DNA of 64,000 nucleotides from Allolobophora icterica (GCA_963556255.1 OY744614.1:35097679-35161678), one strand, 5' to 3'. Shown: positions 25,493 through 36,651, numbered from the stretch's first letter. A program made the numbers and translations. The notes: generated by a model not told the origin, from the sequence alone.

Positions 25493-25671
25493 GGAGGAGG
25501 AGGAGGAGGAGGAGGAGGAGGAGGAGGAGGAGGAGAAGAAGAAGATGAAGAAGAAGAAGAAGAAGAAGAAGAAGAAGAAGAAGAAGAAAAGAAGAAGAAG
25601 AAGAAGAAGAAGAAGAAGAAGAAGAAGAAGAAGAAGAAGAAGAAGAAGAAGAAGAAGAAGAAGAAGAAGAG
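25490..25671. repeat. (GGA)n then (GAA)n microsatellite
   Basis: About 45 bp of GGA followed by about 135 bp of GAA. All purine on one strand. The open frames of poly-Glu, poly-Lys or poly-Leu across it are artefacts. Confidence 0.95.
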
Positions 25672-25757
25672 GTTGAGGGAATCGAACCGCGTTCTGCTGC
25701 TCCCCTGCTGCTCTGCTGGCCATGAGTGCTCCCATTACTCTATACCCCTCCCCAGTT
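25672..25757 (-). repeat. tRNA-derived SINE, second family, copy 1
   Basis: On the minus strand GGTATAGAGTAATGGGAGCA, then CTCATGGCCAG and, about 50 bp further, B-box GGTTCGATTCC. Another copy with the same ACACTCATGGCCAG-AGAGCA core lies at 39310-39395. Short and divergent, so a SINE head and not a working tRNA. Confidence 0.6.
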
Positions 25758-25779
25758 AATAATAATAATAATAATAATC

Positions 25780-26773
25780 TTTTCTTTAATTAAGCGCCTG
25801 CAAACGCACTGCGCAAAAGCACTGCGCTGTACAGTTGTGATGATAGTTCTACAAGGCCTAACAATACAACAAAAATGTTCAGTATTTATAGGCCATGATC
25901 ACTGGGGTAAACTTGTCAAAAATATTGGGTATGCATGGGGTCTGGACCAGAGGTGCAAGAAAACCCGAGTTTTTCAAGATGAAAAGTATTTTTTGTTTTT
26001 TTTCTGTTTTCTTTTGTTTTTATGGTGCTTGTTGTTTTGCTTATTTGTTTTAAGATTTTTAGGTTTTGGATCATAAAAATCATGAAAATGGCACGAACAA
26101 GAGCTCCAACTCAGTTTAATTCAGTTGCGATTTCGGAAAATTAAAAATCATTAAATCAATGTTATTAAAATAAATTCTACAAGAATAAGAATTTTTTTTA
26201 TTTTTGTTGTTTTCTTTTTCTTGTGTTTTTTAAACCAAAAACCGAAAGAAAAAACTTTTTTCACCTCTGGTCTCAGTGGTCTGGACAACCAGCGAGCCTC
26301 AGAGGCTTCCGGTGTTACGCAATACGTATGAAATTGATGTGCTTTGTTTGCATGTAAGTTTGTTTCATATTGAAGATAGGCCCGATATATTGAAGATAAA
26401 TTTAAATAATTGTTTTCATTATGAATTTCTGATGGTATTTCAGTTCTGTGTCTCTGTTTTTCTGTTTCTGAAGAAATTTGTCTATATTTAAACATAATAT
26501 TTTAATATTTGAAGAAACTATCCTCTCGATTATTGTGGGGGGGAGGCATTGCCCCTCCTCCTCAATTATTGGGGGCACGTAAAATTGTGGCAGCAGGACT
26601 TACAGTCTCCTGCTGTCACGCGCGTATTACTAAATATAGTAATGTTTGATACACTGTTTGCACTATAAGCTAGTTGCTTTTGTGGATCCGGAGTCTATCA
26701 TATCTTGGTGGCTAAATTATTGTCCCTTTACTGTTGGTTGCTAATACCGTTAAAGTCCCATCCTCCTTAGTAT
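25780..26773. other. Intergenic, T- and A-rich
   Basis: AT-rich, with two long T-rich blocks at about 25985-26060 and 26185-26230 that are partly inverted with respect to each other (TTTTTCAAGATGAAAAG and AAAAAACTTTTTTCA types). Possibly a degraded inverted-repeat element. Confidence 0.35.
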
Positions 26774-26781
26774 ATGGCAAT

Positions 26782-26949
26782 CAGAGGCGTCTACACCATA
26801 GAAACCTTGGAGCAAATGCTCCATCCAAGAAATAGGGGGTAGATCTGTCAGTGTGTGTGCCACCATTTTAGAGGGGAACGTGGAGGGAGAAGAAGAGGGG
26901 TAAAGGAACGTTGCTCCAATGACTTATAGGGTGGGGATAGACGCCCCTG
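26782..26949 (+). mobile_element. hAT-like MITE, family CAGGGGCG, copy 1
   Basis: Ends CAGAGGCGTCTA and TAGACGCCCCTG. Flanked by the exact 8 bp duplication ATGGCAAT (26774-26781 and 26950-26957). The interior carries ATAGAAACCTTGGAGCAAAT and a G-rich middle. Three more copies lie at 31379, 33031 and 50149. Confidence 0.92.
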
Positions 26950-26957
26950 ATGGCAAT

Positions 26958-28579
26958 TATGCCAAATGTTTTAAGCAATCACTCCAATAATTCCTGCACA
27001 GGTGACAAATTTATAAGACGTGAACTGAGTAGCGTATTAATTAAAATTAAAGTTAGATAGCCGTGTTGGTTGACATTTGCTGATCTCTCGCACAGGTTTT
27101 TAGCAAGTATTATAAGTGATGAAGGTCTTATTTCTATCCACAGAATAGATGTTCATTGGAAATGGCAGATACGGGCAGCGTCAGTAACATCACTTCTAAA
27201 CCCTGGTCTGCGTGGTTAAACCTCCCGGAAACCCTCCATTATGTCTATACGTATAAAGCTTAAACCAATCGGAGCTGCATGCCTCTAGAATCCGCCTGTT
27301 CATCTGCTTGGATAATTATTGAACCTCTGCTTATTTTAGAGTCGTGTATTGCCAGGAACGTAGCAAGCTATAATTTTCGCCAAGCGTAAATATAGCGCGC
27401 GCCCCCGCAATTCGACTTTAGTGTAATAGCCTAATTAAACATCATCCCGTCTTGCGCTCCGTTCCATGGTACCACAGGAACGCGACCGCTAACGGCAATG
27501 TGTATTGCAAGACGTTCGATGCATGTTGAATGCATCAGTGCTTATTTTATTGTGAAGAAACTTAGGGCCTATATTGCCAAGATTATTTATATCCTTTGTC
27601 GACATGTGCATGGTGCTTGTGATTGGATGACATAGGCCTAAACATGATTGATGTCTGACTGAAGAAGAAGCCACTGAGCCGTCTCTAAAATTTAAATTCC
27701 AAATACCGTAACTATAGGTGATACGCAAAGGCAAAACGTCATTAGCTGGAATCGTGCCAAGGAATCAACGTCCACTTGCAAGAGAGAGTTGTTCGAATAT
27801 AATCGTTTCCATAGCAACCTTATTGTGACATTTTCTTCCTAACGAAAAACGACGTAAGGATAGACGCGACTAATATAGTCTACGCAGTAGTACTGTACTG
27901 CATGCAATTAATTTGATTTTAGATACAGACAATAATAGGCCTAATCATCTCAAGATTCATATCTGAAATGAGGCTGAAGGTCTAGCTTAACGCCCCAGAG
28001 AATTTAAAGGGTGGTGAGTGAGTGAGTAAGTAAGTAATTATATTCTTTATTATACCAACTGCATAACCACACTATGCATCTAAAAATTTTAAACAGTACA
28101 TATAACATTGTCCCTTAATTCTCGTATCCGGTCGAAATTAAATCGTCTGGGAGTCAAGTTGACAACCGCTAGGATCAGTCTGGGGAGCACTGCACTCCTT
28201 GACACATATAGGCCTATAGGGCCTAGGCCTATAATGACCATGGGTTTCGAAGCTCTTGAAAGGGTGCCGAGAACCGGTTTAATTCTCCCGTAGGCTAATT
28301 GACTTATCGAGGGTTGACAGCTCTAGGCAGACCATTTTGCAATGCAATCGAAAACGACGGGTACATGGTTCCTTCAGTCTTTACTTCTCAGGTCTGGGTC
28401 TTAAGCTGAAAAGCCCCGGATGTCCCTTCTTCGTATTTCGATACAGAAGTGCAATGTCTGTACTCTATCTACTAGTGGATACAGAGTATCGCTATTCGCT
28501 GCTTGTTGAAATGGAGAATTAGCAAATCAGAAGATAAGCAATTGTGTATACTTGTCCAGACCAGAAGAATTTTAAAAGT
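26958..28579. other. Intergenic
   Basis: No exon recognised. Includes a short dispersed repeat at 27353-27408 that recurs inverted at 37741-37790, and a locally high density of TAGGCCTA palindromes. Confidence 0.5.
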
Positions 28580-29100
28580 TGATTCAGATTTCAGATTTCA
28601 GATTCTGATTGTTTTATTGATCACCATGTAACAAAATGCATTTCCAGACAGTCGCATACAATGGCGCCAATAGGTTACAACCCATAAGGAACATAATTGG
28701 TTCCGCTATCAGGGTCACCCTACTTACATTAATCATTAATACATACAATCAAATAATCATCAATTGGTGACAACGGTATACTAATTACATGTTGAAATCA
28801 GTATAAATCTGTCATACGAGATGAAAGAAACAACAGTGCCTCTGCAAATAAACACATAATGCAGTCATAAGTGTGCATCCAAGAGATAGTTTCAGTTTTT
28901 GTTTAAATTGATATATAGCAGATAAACCAGTAAGTTCAATAGGCAAGGAATTCCAGAATATCGGGCCACAGACTTCGATGCTATGCTGCTTAACAGTAAT
29001 GTGCACACTACGTTGATGGTACTTGTTGAGCGATCGCGTGTAATTATCGTGTACGTCAGAATTTTTACAAAAAAACAATTATTAAAATTCACAGGCATTC
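28580..29100 (-). mobile_element. CR1/L2-like LINE 3' fragment
   Basis: The minus-strand frame reads SVHITVKQHSIEVCGPIFWN then SLPIELTGLSAIYQFKQKLK, the C-terminal tail typical of CR1/L2/Rex-type reverse transcriptases (GPxxWNSLP). The 3' end has tandem ATCTGAA units at about 28580-28606 in place of a poly(A). 5'-truncated. Confidence 0.75.
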
Positions 29101-29135
29101 GATTGAAGTCTGAACATAAATAATCCAACAATAAG

Positions 29136-29300
29136 GAGGGCCCGTTGAGTAATGGATAACACACTGGCGTGAAGAGCTGAAGGTACCAAGATCGAACCCG
29201 GTATCGACCCCCGTAAGGTTTATTCAGCCTTCCACTCGCTAGGTGGCAGTGGCTAAATGAATAAGTAGGCCATCATTGGCGCCGTGTGGCTGCCGCTTAA
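29136..29300 (+). repeat. tRNA-derived SINE, third family
   Basis: The head CCCGTTGAGTAATGGATAAC and B-box-like GATCGAACCCGG at about 29190 are followed by a body with CCTTCCACTCGCTAGGTGGC. Layout and length fit a SINE. The 3' limit is uncertain. Confidence 0.5.
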
Positions 29301-29775
29301 ACAGTTGTATTCAACTCCTGTGAAACTGTTATCATGTGCTTCTACTCTATAGGCTACATGTATGTAAGGCGCCCTGCGTGGCTGCCGTTTCTATTATATG
29401 TATGTTCACTGTACAGCGCAGTGCATTTGCAGGCGCTTAATTAAAGAACAGATTATTATTATTAACTTGCAACTTAGGCCTATTTATGCATTCAAAAGGC
29501 AATATTCAAAACTAAGAAATAACGGTCGAGTTGCAGCTCTAAAGGGTAAATTACATATAGGCCTAGTTCGAATGAAAAATTGAGATGGCCCAGATGGGTC
29601 TATAATTAGATAGGCCTTCAAGGTAGAGATATTTCTTTAGTAGAACTATGGCCATGGCTTTTATAGGCCTATAGAGAATTCAGGAAGAGGAGAGATTCGG
29701 GCAGAAGGAGAGAAGACAGTCGGATCGAGGACATGGAACAGGTCAATGCGTGGCATTAATTAATTTTCTGGCGTC

Positions 29776-30021
29776 AGAGCGTCCGGAGTAGGGCAACTGC
29801 CCCTATATTTAGAAAATTTTACAAAAATAAAATGTTTTGATAATTATGATTATTCCAACAGTCCCAACACGATTTTCAATGCTAAAAAACATTTAATTAT
29901 TATTAAGGTAAGTCTATGCAAAAAACGTCATTTTGCTCCCCCTACAAAAATTTTGCCCTCACTAGAAAAGTTCCCCCTAGAAATTTTTCCCCTCTGGATA
30001 ATTCCTGCGGACGCCCAAGAT
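29776..30021. mobile_element. Candidate MITE
   Basis: CAGAGCGTCCGGAG at the left roughly inverts to CTGCGGACGCCC at the right, and the interior has AAAATTT(T)GC(C)CC-type runs. No clear target duplication was found. Confidence 0.3.
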
Positions 30022-30149
30022 ATACATTATATTTTGTATATTTTGATATACATTAATACATTATATATATTTAGTGTATACATTATATTTTGCTACGAGG
30101 TCGTCCAAAAAGGGTCGTCTAAAATGGGTCGTCCAAAAAGGACGGTCGC

Positions 30150-30221
30150 AGTACACGCTCGTCGTTAAAGACGTTGTAATGATCTAGTACACGCTCGTCG
30201 TTAAAGACGTTGTAATGATCT
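30150..30221. repeat. Exact 36 bp tandem duplication
   Basis: AGTACACGCTCGTCGTTAAA followed by GACGTTGTAATGATCT occurs twice head to tail with no differences. It is preceded at 30108-30145 by three copies of GTCGTC(C/T)AAAA(A/T)GG. Confidence 0.95.
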
Positions 30222-30495
30222 AGGCCTACGTTGGACCTCGACCATGGAATTATCCGTCTGGGGTGCGTTCTGATGGTTGGTGTTTTTGCTGTTTAAGACT
30301 TTAAGGCATAGGTTGTACTGAACTGTGCGTATCAAATTTAAATGTGGACAAATGCATATGGGATTTAATGCGATCTCATACGTAATTATTATTAATTAGT
30401 AACTTGATGGCACATAAAAACCAAGCAATAATCAGGTCAATATCCAGAAGATCAGTTCGTTAGACAGAGGTAGCCAAAGCCTAAAGGTGGATACG

Positions 30496-30690
30496 CAGAG
30501 GCGTAACTTTGGTCTAAAAAGTGGGGGGATACCAATTTCTTTCCACTTTCGTTTTTCACATGAAGACCATCTCTGGAAAGGCACAATAATAAAATACTGA
30601 TTGACATTGTTTAAAAAGTGGGGGTACGGTACCCCAGTCTAAAAAGTGGGGGTACGGGTACTCCTCGCACCCCCACAAATAACGCCTATG
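30496..30690. mobile_element. hAT-like MITE, family CATAGGCGTAA, copy 2
   Basis: Ends CAGAGGCGTAACTTTGGTC and ATAACGCCTATG. Flanking octamers TGGATACG and CGGATACG differ at one base, consistent with an 8 bp target duplication. Inverted relative to the copy at 25142-25293. Confidence 0.75.
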
Positions 30691-31378
30691 CGGATACGCA
30701 ATTTTAAAGAGGCAATTCTTAACACTGTGGTCAGACCGTCAGAGAGCCTAATGTACAGTATACAATAATTTTCCAGGCCTATAGGCCTATATTTGCACAT
30801 AAATTTAATTTATGAGTACAGCCCACTGAATCAAAAAGCTTTACAGGTCACACAGGGCCGTATTAACTTAGGTGGAGGCCCCAGTGCACCGCCGTGGTGG
30901 AGGCCCATTATAGCACGTCAAAGGCCTGACGCGGATGATGCCTGATTTGCTGTAGTGATAGCCTCACGAGTCACGACGCGTCGACTCCAGCATATCCCAA
31001 ATGCAAACCTGTAGGCCTACTCATTGAAGCTAGAACTAGTAACTATACGCTGCAGTCGCTACTTTATTTTAATCTGCTCCAAGTCAAAGTTTCTAATCTC
31101 GTTGAGGTCTATAAAGCAGTCTTGTTGTCCTCGAGACCAAGGTCTTGGTCTCGAGTGCGCTCGAGTTCGTTTTTAAAAGTCTTGGTCTTGGTCTTGGTCT
31201 TGACGTTCAAAGTCTTGGTCTTGGTCTTGGTCTTGAGGTTCAAGGTCTTGGTCTTGGTCTTGGTCTTGAGGTTCAAAGTCTTGGTCTTGGTTTTTCAAGA
31301 CCAAGACCAAGACCGACCTAAAATTTTAAATTTCCCGCACCATTGCGGTCAATAACGGTCGCACCTCTGGCCCATAGC

Positions 31379-31551
31379 CAGGGGCGTCTATCCCCCCTAA
31401 GTCGTTGGAGCAACGTCCCTTTTCCCCCTCTTTTCCCCCCCTCCCCGTTCCTTCCCCCCCTAAAATGGTGGCACACACACTGACAAATCTTTCCCCCCTA
31501 TTTCTTGGATGGAGCATTTGCTCCAAGGTTTCTATGGCGTAGACGCCCCTG
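31379..31551 (-). mobile_element. hAT-like MITE, family CAGGGGCG, copy 2
   Basis: Inverted relative to the other copies. Ends CAGGGGCGTCTA and TAGACGCCCCTG, flanked by the exact duplication CCCATAGC (31371-31378 and 31552-31559). Inserted inside the (GGTCTT)n element. Confidence 0.93.
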
Positions 31552-31710
31552 CCCATAGCCAATAATAGATAGCTCTTGTCTGGTCAACCGAGAGCCAGAC
31601 GAACTGAATCACAGGCAGTTAGACTTTCAGCCACACAGGTAACCCCGGCAGACTGACCCCCGCGATCAGTGCGCAGGCCAGGCGCCAAAGATCTGGGCCA
31701 CAGTTACACT

Positions 31711-32610
31711 CATAGTTCGAGAATTCGTGACTTTCGGTTTTAAAATTCGTAAAAATTCGCGAATTTTTGGTCTATTTTAAAAATCGTAAAAATTCGTAAA
31801 AATTCGTTCTGCCGTTGTTGGGCCTTTTTTACACTGACAGTGGCGTTTTGCAAATAAGCAACAACAACAAATGTGATGAAGTCATGATTATTTTGTTGTG
31901 TTAAGCTTCTGTTTATAATTTAATGTAAAATTCAGTATAAAAGTTTATTACGTAACGAGTTAATTTAGTTAAAATCTAATTTCTTAAAGATGAAAGAACT
32001 TGGATCGGAGTGGAAGTATGTAGTAATTTTGGAGGAGAAGGAAAGGGTAATGCGAAAATACAGTGTTACTTTTGTAAAAGTAATTCGGGAGCATTTGCAT
32101 GGCGAAAAGACAGAAACCAGAGTCGAGTGGGAGCAGTGGGCTTGACTCAGAATCATAGGACGATGAAGTAGAAAACACTGCTCGGTGAACGTTGCCAACC
32201 CCTTTTAACCATGTTTGGTTGCAAGCTGTGTTAATGACTGACTGGTCACACTGGAGCTGGGGCACTGGTGGTTTATCGTCCTGCTGACTGACATTCACAG
32301 TCACACACCCCAACTATGATAGAAATCGAAGTTCAAGACTCCAAGTAGAACAGTAACTGAATACCACTACTGTGTTGCTAGTCAGCTATGTCTTACGGCT
32401 GATTGACTGATTGCCTATGACATTGACATTTACTTGCTTAAAAGGATGAAAAGTAAACAAATAATAAAATTCGCTGCCATGGCAAAGAATTCTATTATTT
32501 TATTATTTCACGAATTTTAACGAATTTTAAAACTGCAGTTTTAAAATTCGTTAAAATTCGTGAATTTTTAAAATTCTTAAAATTCGTAAAATGCGAATTC
32601 TCGAACTATG
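31711..32610 (+). mobile_element. hAT-like element with AAAATTCG arrays and a BED-finger remnant
   Basis: 17 bp terminal inverted repeat CATAGTTCGAGAATTCG at 31711 and its exact inverse ending at 32610. Flanked by the exact duplication GTTACACT (31703-31710 and 32611-32618). Both subterminal regions are built of (A)AAAATTCG units. The interior near 31985-32130 contains EWKYV and, after a frame change, GGEGKGNAKIQCYFC, resembling the BED zinc finger at the N terminus of hAT transposases. Confidence 0.9.
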
Positions 32611-32783
32611 GTTACACTCCTCTTGGAAATATCTTACATCATGCACCCTCGCTCTCTTATGGTTGACATCTTAGTCATATCGGGATGTGGAGTTGTAGGT
32701 CAAGTCCGTATATGGACCTACTCTCATAGGCTACTGGTGGCCTTGATATGAATCCTCACCCTCATTGCCCTCACAATCTCAGA

Positions 32784-32923
<140 letters not shown>

Positions 32924-32975
32924 ACACACGGTTTGGCTACGTTTGACCAGGTGAATACCAAGGTTAATCGTGTCT

Positions 32976-32982
32976 GATATAT

Positions 32983-33030
<48 letters not shown>
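32976..33030. repeat. (TA)n microsatellite
   Basis: Alternating TA with one phase slip, interrupted on the right by the next MITE. Confidence 0.95.
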
Positions 33031-33032
<2 letters not shown>

Positions 33033-33202
33033 GGGGCGTCTACACCATAGAAACCTTGGAGCAAATGCTCCATACAAGAAATGGGGGGAGGAGATCTGTC
33101 AGTGTGTGTGCCACCATTTTAGGGTAGGAAGGAACGGGGAGGGGGGAAGAAGAGGGGGAAAAGGGACGTTGCTCCAATGACTTAGGGGGATAGACGCCCC
33201 TG
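33031..33202 (+). mobile_element. hAT-like MITE, family CAGGGGCG, copy 3
   Basis: Ends CAGGGGCGTCTA and TAGACGCCCCTG, inserted in the (TA)n array. Flanking octamers TATATGTA and TATATATA agree at seven of eight bases. Confidence 0.9.
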
Positions 33203-33544
33203 TATATATATATATATACGCCTCTGAGGAATAGTGTGGATATGATTGTGATTTTTGGGTCGTGGTCTTGGTCTTGGTCTTGAGGTTCAAGGTCTTGGTC
33301 TTGAGGTTCAAGGTCTTGGTCTTGGTCTTGAGGTTCAAGGTCTTGGTCTTGGTCTTGAGGTTCAAGGTCTTGGTCTTGGTCTTGAGGTTTATGGTCTTGA
33401 CAACAAGACTGCTATAAAGACGACCTTTGAAATGAGCTTCTGCAGTTTGTTGACTTTGTGGACACATTTAAGGACGAACAAGCATAAGATATGTCTGTCG
33501 ACAGAATTTCGTGTTTCGGCTGATACTTCAGAAACAAGTTCAAG

Positions 33545-33800
33545 GATCATTTCCTAATGTGGAGATAGCACTCCGCGTGTATCTAGTGCCCATGGTCAGT
33601 AACTGCAGTGCAGAAAGTTCATTCTCAAAAATGAAACTGATAAAGAATTAACAGACTTCGTACATCGAATGACAATGAGCAACTGGGTTGTCCAACCTGG
33701 CTCTGATGAGCATAGAAGCTGACATTCTGCGCGAGATCAACTTTGAGGATCTGGTGACTGAATTTGTGAAGAAGAAAACACGCAAAGTTTCACTAATTTG
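33545..33800 (+). pseudogene. hAT transposase C-terminal (dimerisation) remnant
   Basis: The plus frame from about 33556 reads [20 protein letters not shown], then ESSFSKMKLIKN, three stop codons, then LSNLALMSIEADILREINFE and a lysine-rich end. This is the hAT dimerisation region (ALRxYL ... ESSFSKMKLIKN ... LxLMSIE) of the group with TTF/ZMYM-like transposases. Stops make it non-functional. Confidence 0.8.
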
Positions 33801-34005
33801 ACATGACTTCACGAGACAAACTATCTTCTGACCTTCTAACTGTTTCTTAGTTTAGATATTATTTTGTGTTAAACTGTGTCTGTGCGCACTGCACACTACT
33901 GAAATATTTTATAATCAATTATGAAACACAAGTAAAAAAATTTCTTGCACCTTTGTGGTGGAGGCCCCTATGGGGTTGGGGCCCCTATGTACTTTTAGTA
34001 CATTC

Positions 34006-34006
<1 letters not shown>

Positions 34007-34083
<77 letters not shown>
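34007..34083. repeat. (TC)n microsatellite
   Basis: Uninterrupted TC, about 38 units. Confidence 0.97.
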
Positions 34084-34086
<3 letters not shown>

Positions 34087-34089
34087 GTA

Positions 34090-34925
34090 CATAGTTGAAG
34101 GTCTTTTCAGTTTTCAACGAGGCTGACACGCTTAGAGCGTCTCTGAATAGTTCGCACTGTGAGAGGCACTTTATAAATTCCCAGTTACCATACCATACCA
34201 TTATCTACCACATTAGGGCATTCATCACATCAGGCATTCTCCAATTCGTATTCAGATTTTCTCTGTGTGTTGATAATAAATGCTTTAAATAGATGAAGAT
34301 CTATGTGGTATCAATTCCAATCCACATTCATTGGATCAATTAAATGACTAACAGACTCATTCATTCATTCATTCATTCATTTTTCCATTTATATTTGTTC
34401 ATTCACTGATACGCTCCTTCTCTTGATCATGCATTCTTTCATTGTGACTAATTATTCATTGCAACTAATTATTTATCACTTTTACAACATTTGCTCGGTT
34501 GTTGCTTTGACTCTTTTTGTATTAATTTTTCTTTGGCCAGGAATTTTTTTATGCCCATATTTGGACAAGTTGCTGATGAAACTCATTGATTGTGGTCACA
34601 AAACAAGTTTTGTACTGATTCTCCTGTGTCTCGAGACAGTGAACCTGGTGACAAAAGACTATGGCTGTGACTGTCTGCATACCTGGCACTGAGATCTACA
34701 AAGACAAGGCTTTGATGATGGCCAACAAACAATAAACTTCTTGATGTTGTTTTATTTTGATTTTGTTTTGACCGAGTGCCTGTGAATAAGCTTTTTCTCC
34801 GACTTAGGTCTTTTGGTAGCTGGAAGATTGCAATTATCATAACCTGTTGAAAACTGAATTTCTGCTACACAGCAAGTTAAGAAATTTGGATGATTTAAAT
34901 AAGTGACATTGTTGACTCGTTCAGA
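34090..34925. other. Intergenic, 3' of the AAA gene
   Basis: Small CATT run at 34350-34381. No exon or element recognised. Open frames here show no resemblance to known proteins. Confidence 0.5.
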
Positions 34926-34928
34926 GCA

Positions 34929-34934
34929 TTTATT
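34929..34934 (-). terminator. Possible poly(A) signal of the AAA gene
   Basis: AATAAA on the minus strand (TTTATT as written), about 280 bp past the stop codon. A second candidate lies at 34751-34756. AT-rich sequence makes chance occurrence likely. Confidence 0.3.
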
Positions 34935-35210
34935 TACCGTCTGTCCAAGAAAACTTTGAATCTAATCCTGACAAACTGAGGGAAATATTTTTTGTCTGAT
35001 AATAAATACTAAAAAAGAAACCAGAAAAGAACAGTTTTTTAGTGGTTATAGAAAGTTTCTGCATTGGATCCTAGCTAAGATAATGCAGACCTTATAAGGT
35101 GCAACGCTTCATATTGTCAGTGCTCAAAACAAATAAAATTTTAAGGTTATGCATAGCTCCATAGAATCCGAGCAGGTCTTGTCTCTTTTCTGTAGCCAAG
35201 TTGACCAAAC

Positions 35211-35395
35211 CTATAAATAACACGACGCTGTGGTCCCGGCCAGGGCCTGCTCGATGTCGCTGGGAATGAGAACAATCGAGTTGTCAAATGGCCGTACCCA
35301 GGTACTTGGATGGCCCTGCAGACTTGGGTTTTTTCGCTTCAGGGCTGTGATCATCGCCTTTCTGCAGACTGCTGACAGATCGGCGGGCGAGAACT
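35211..35395 (-). CDS. AAA ATPase, last coding exon 7 (C-terminal helical lid)
   Basis: The final exon, 185 bp, with acceptor TTCTTTGACAG, ends at a TAG stop at 35211-35213. It encodes E-FSPADLSAVCRKAMITALKR, then a charged linker and IPSDIEQALAGTTASCYL. FSPADLSAVCRKA is the sensor-2 helix region of classical AAA proteins (compare FSGADLxxLCxEA), part of the small alpha-helical subdomain that moves with ATP hydrolysis. The helix IEQAL near the end resembles the C-terminal helix of the same family. The phase-2 acceptor matches the G left by exon 6. The protein ends soon after this module, so there is no second AAA domain. Confidence 0.88.
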
Positions 35396-35543
35396 CTGTC
35401 AAAGAACATTACAGAGGACCAAGTGTAATTTTGTATGCACGCATTTGTCAGAGCGTCAACAGAAACTGTGTCCAGCAGAAAGCAATGCAATAGAAAACAG
35501 TACAGTGTTATGCGATACAATAAAATGTAAAATTGCCAATCAG

Positions 35544-36453
35544 CTGTCTTGTTGTCAAGACCTTAAACCTCAAGATCAAGACCAAGACTTTGAACCTCAA
35601 GACCAAGACCAAGACTTTGAACCTCAAGACCAAGACTTTGAACCTCGAGAACAAGACCAAGACCAAGACTTTAAACCTCAAGACCAAGACGGCAAGACCG
35701 AGACCAAGACCCAAAAAATCACATTCAGGTCAAGACTTCTTTTCCTTAAAAAAATTGTCAAGTCGGACTACTCGCTATTTTAATGAAAACGCGAGTCTTT
35801 TATTTTATTCAAGCAAATTAACTTTAAATGCAGACTGCAGAAAATTCCGAATTCATATTTACAAAAGTCCTTCATGCAAATTATAAAGTGTTATTTCAAA
35901 TTCCTTTTGTATTTTTTAAAAACCAATTCGCTCAGAATTTTCTGACCAAGACGTGCCTTGTGGGGTCTCATAAAAATTTCGCCATGTTAAAAATACTTTC
36001 CATAGGTGCTAAAGTCGCTGGCACACATAGTAGCCTTTCAAGCACTGGATTTAACTACAAATCGTGAGCTTTCTTTTAAATCCTGCCATGGTTTATCGGT
36101 CACCGTCTGGCTCAGAAAAAGTCTTGGCAGGGCTGCCAGATACAGCATAACTTAGCTGCTGCTGTCGATGGATTTTCCTGACCATAGGTATTTGTCGTAG
36201 GCTATGATGCACACAGGCTTAATAATTTTTTTAATTCTTGAGTTTTGTTAAATGACTGTTCATATTGACACCTGGTCTTGGTCTTGCGAGACCAAGACCA
36301 AAACTTTTAACCTCAAGACCAAGACCAAGACCAAGACTTTGAACTTCAAGACCAGGACCAAGACTTTTGGTCTCAAGACCAAGACCGAGACTTTTAAAAA
36401 CGAACTCGAGTGCACTCGACACCAAGACCTTGGTCTCGAGGACAACAAGTCTG
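35544..36453. mobile_element. hAT-like element with (GGTCTT)n arrays, copy 2
   Basis: Starts CTGTCTTGTTGTC (one base different from the consensus) and ends GACAACAAGTCTG. Flanked by the exact 8 bp duplication CCAATCAG (35536-35543 and 36454-36461). AAGACC arrays fill about 35560-35710 and 36280-36440. Relative to copy 1 the two distinct ends are swapped: the end with TTTTTGGGTC next to its array is left-hand here, and the end with the CTCGAGACCAAGGTCTTGGT palindrome is right-hand. It occupies most of the last intron of the AAA gene. Confidence 0.9.
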
Positions 36454-36566
36454 CCAATCAGTAACAAATTTTATAGCCCTAGCTCTCTCTGTCTCTGTCT
36501 GTCTGTCTCTCCCTTGCTTTTTAATGTTTGTTATTGTATTTAAATTTACTATGCAGTATGGTTTAC

Positions 36567-36651
36567 CTTTTGCCTTCGCGGCCGCATCTTTCAGTGACAC
36601 CTGAGTCACATCCCCCTTGCTTGTCAACAGTTCCAGCAACTCAGTACGTTC
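36567..36651 (-). CDS. AAA ATPase coding exon 6
   Basis: An 85 bp exon between acceptor TTTGATTGAAG and donor GTAAAC, encoding ERTELLELLTSKGDVTQVSL then KDAAAKAK and one base of the next codon. It corresponds to the start of the helical subdomain after the large AAA core: the R-x-E-L-L-E-L-L helix, then the segment leading to sensor 2. It enters in phase 0 from exon 5 and leaves in phase 1. The acceptor has a poor pyrimidine tract. The intron that separates it from exon 7 is mostly one hAT-like element (35544-36453). Confidence 0.85.

Noticed and set aside
25454..25735. Long poly-Leu, poly-Glu and poly-Lys open frames
   Set aside because: They are translations of GGA/GAA and ATTG microsatellites on both strands, with no coding evidence.
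33255..36464. GLGLEVQGL and [11 protein letters not shown] repeat proteins
   Set aside because: Translations of the GGTCTT/AAGACC arrays of the hAT-like elements.
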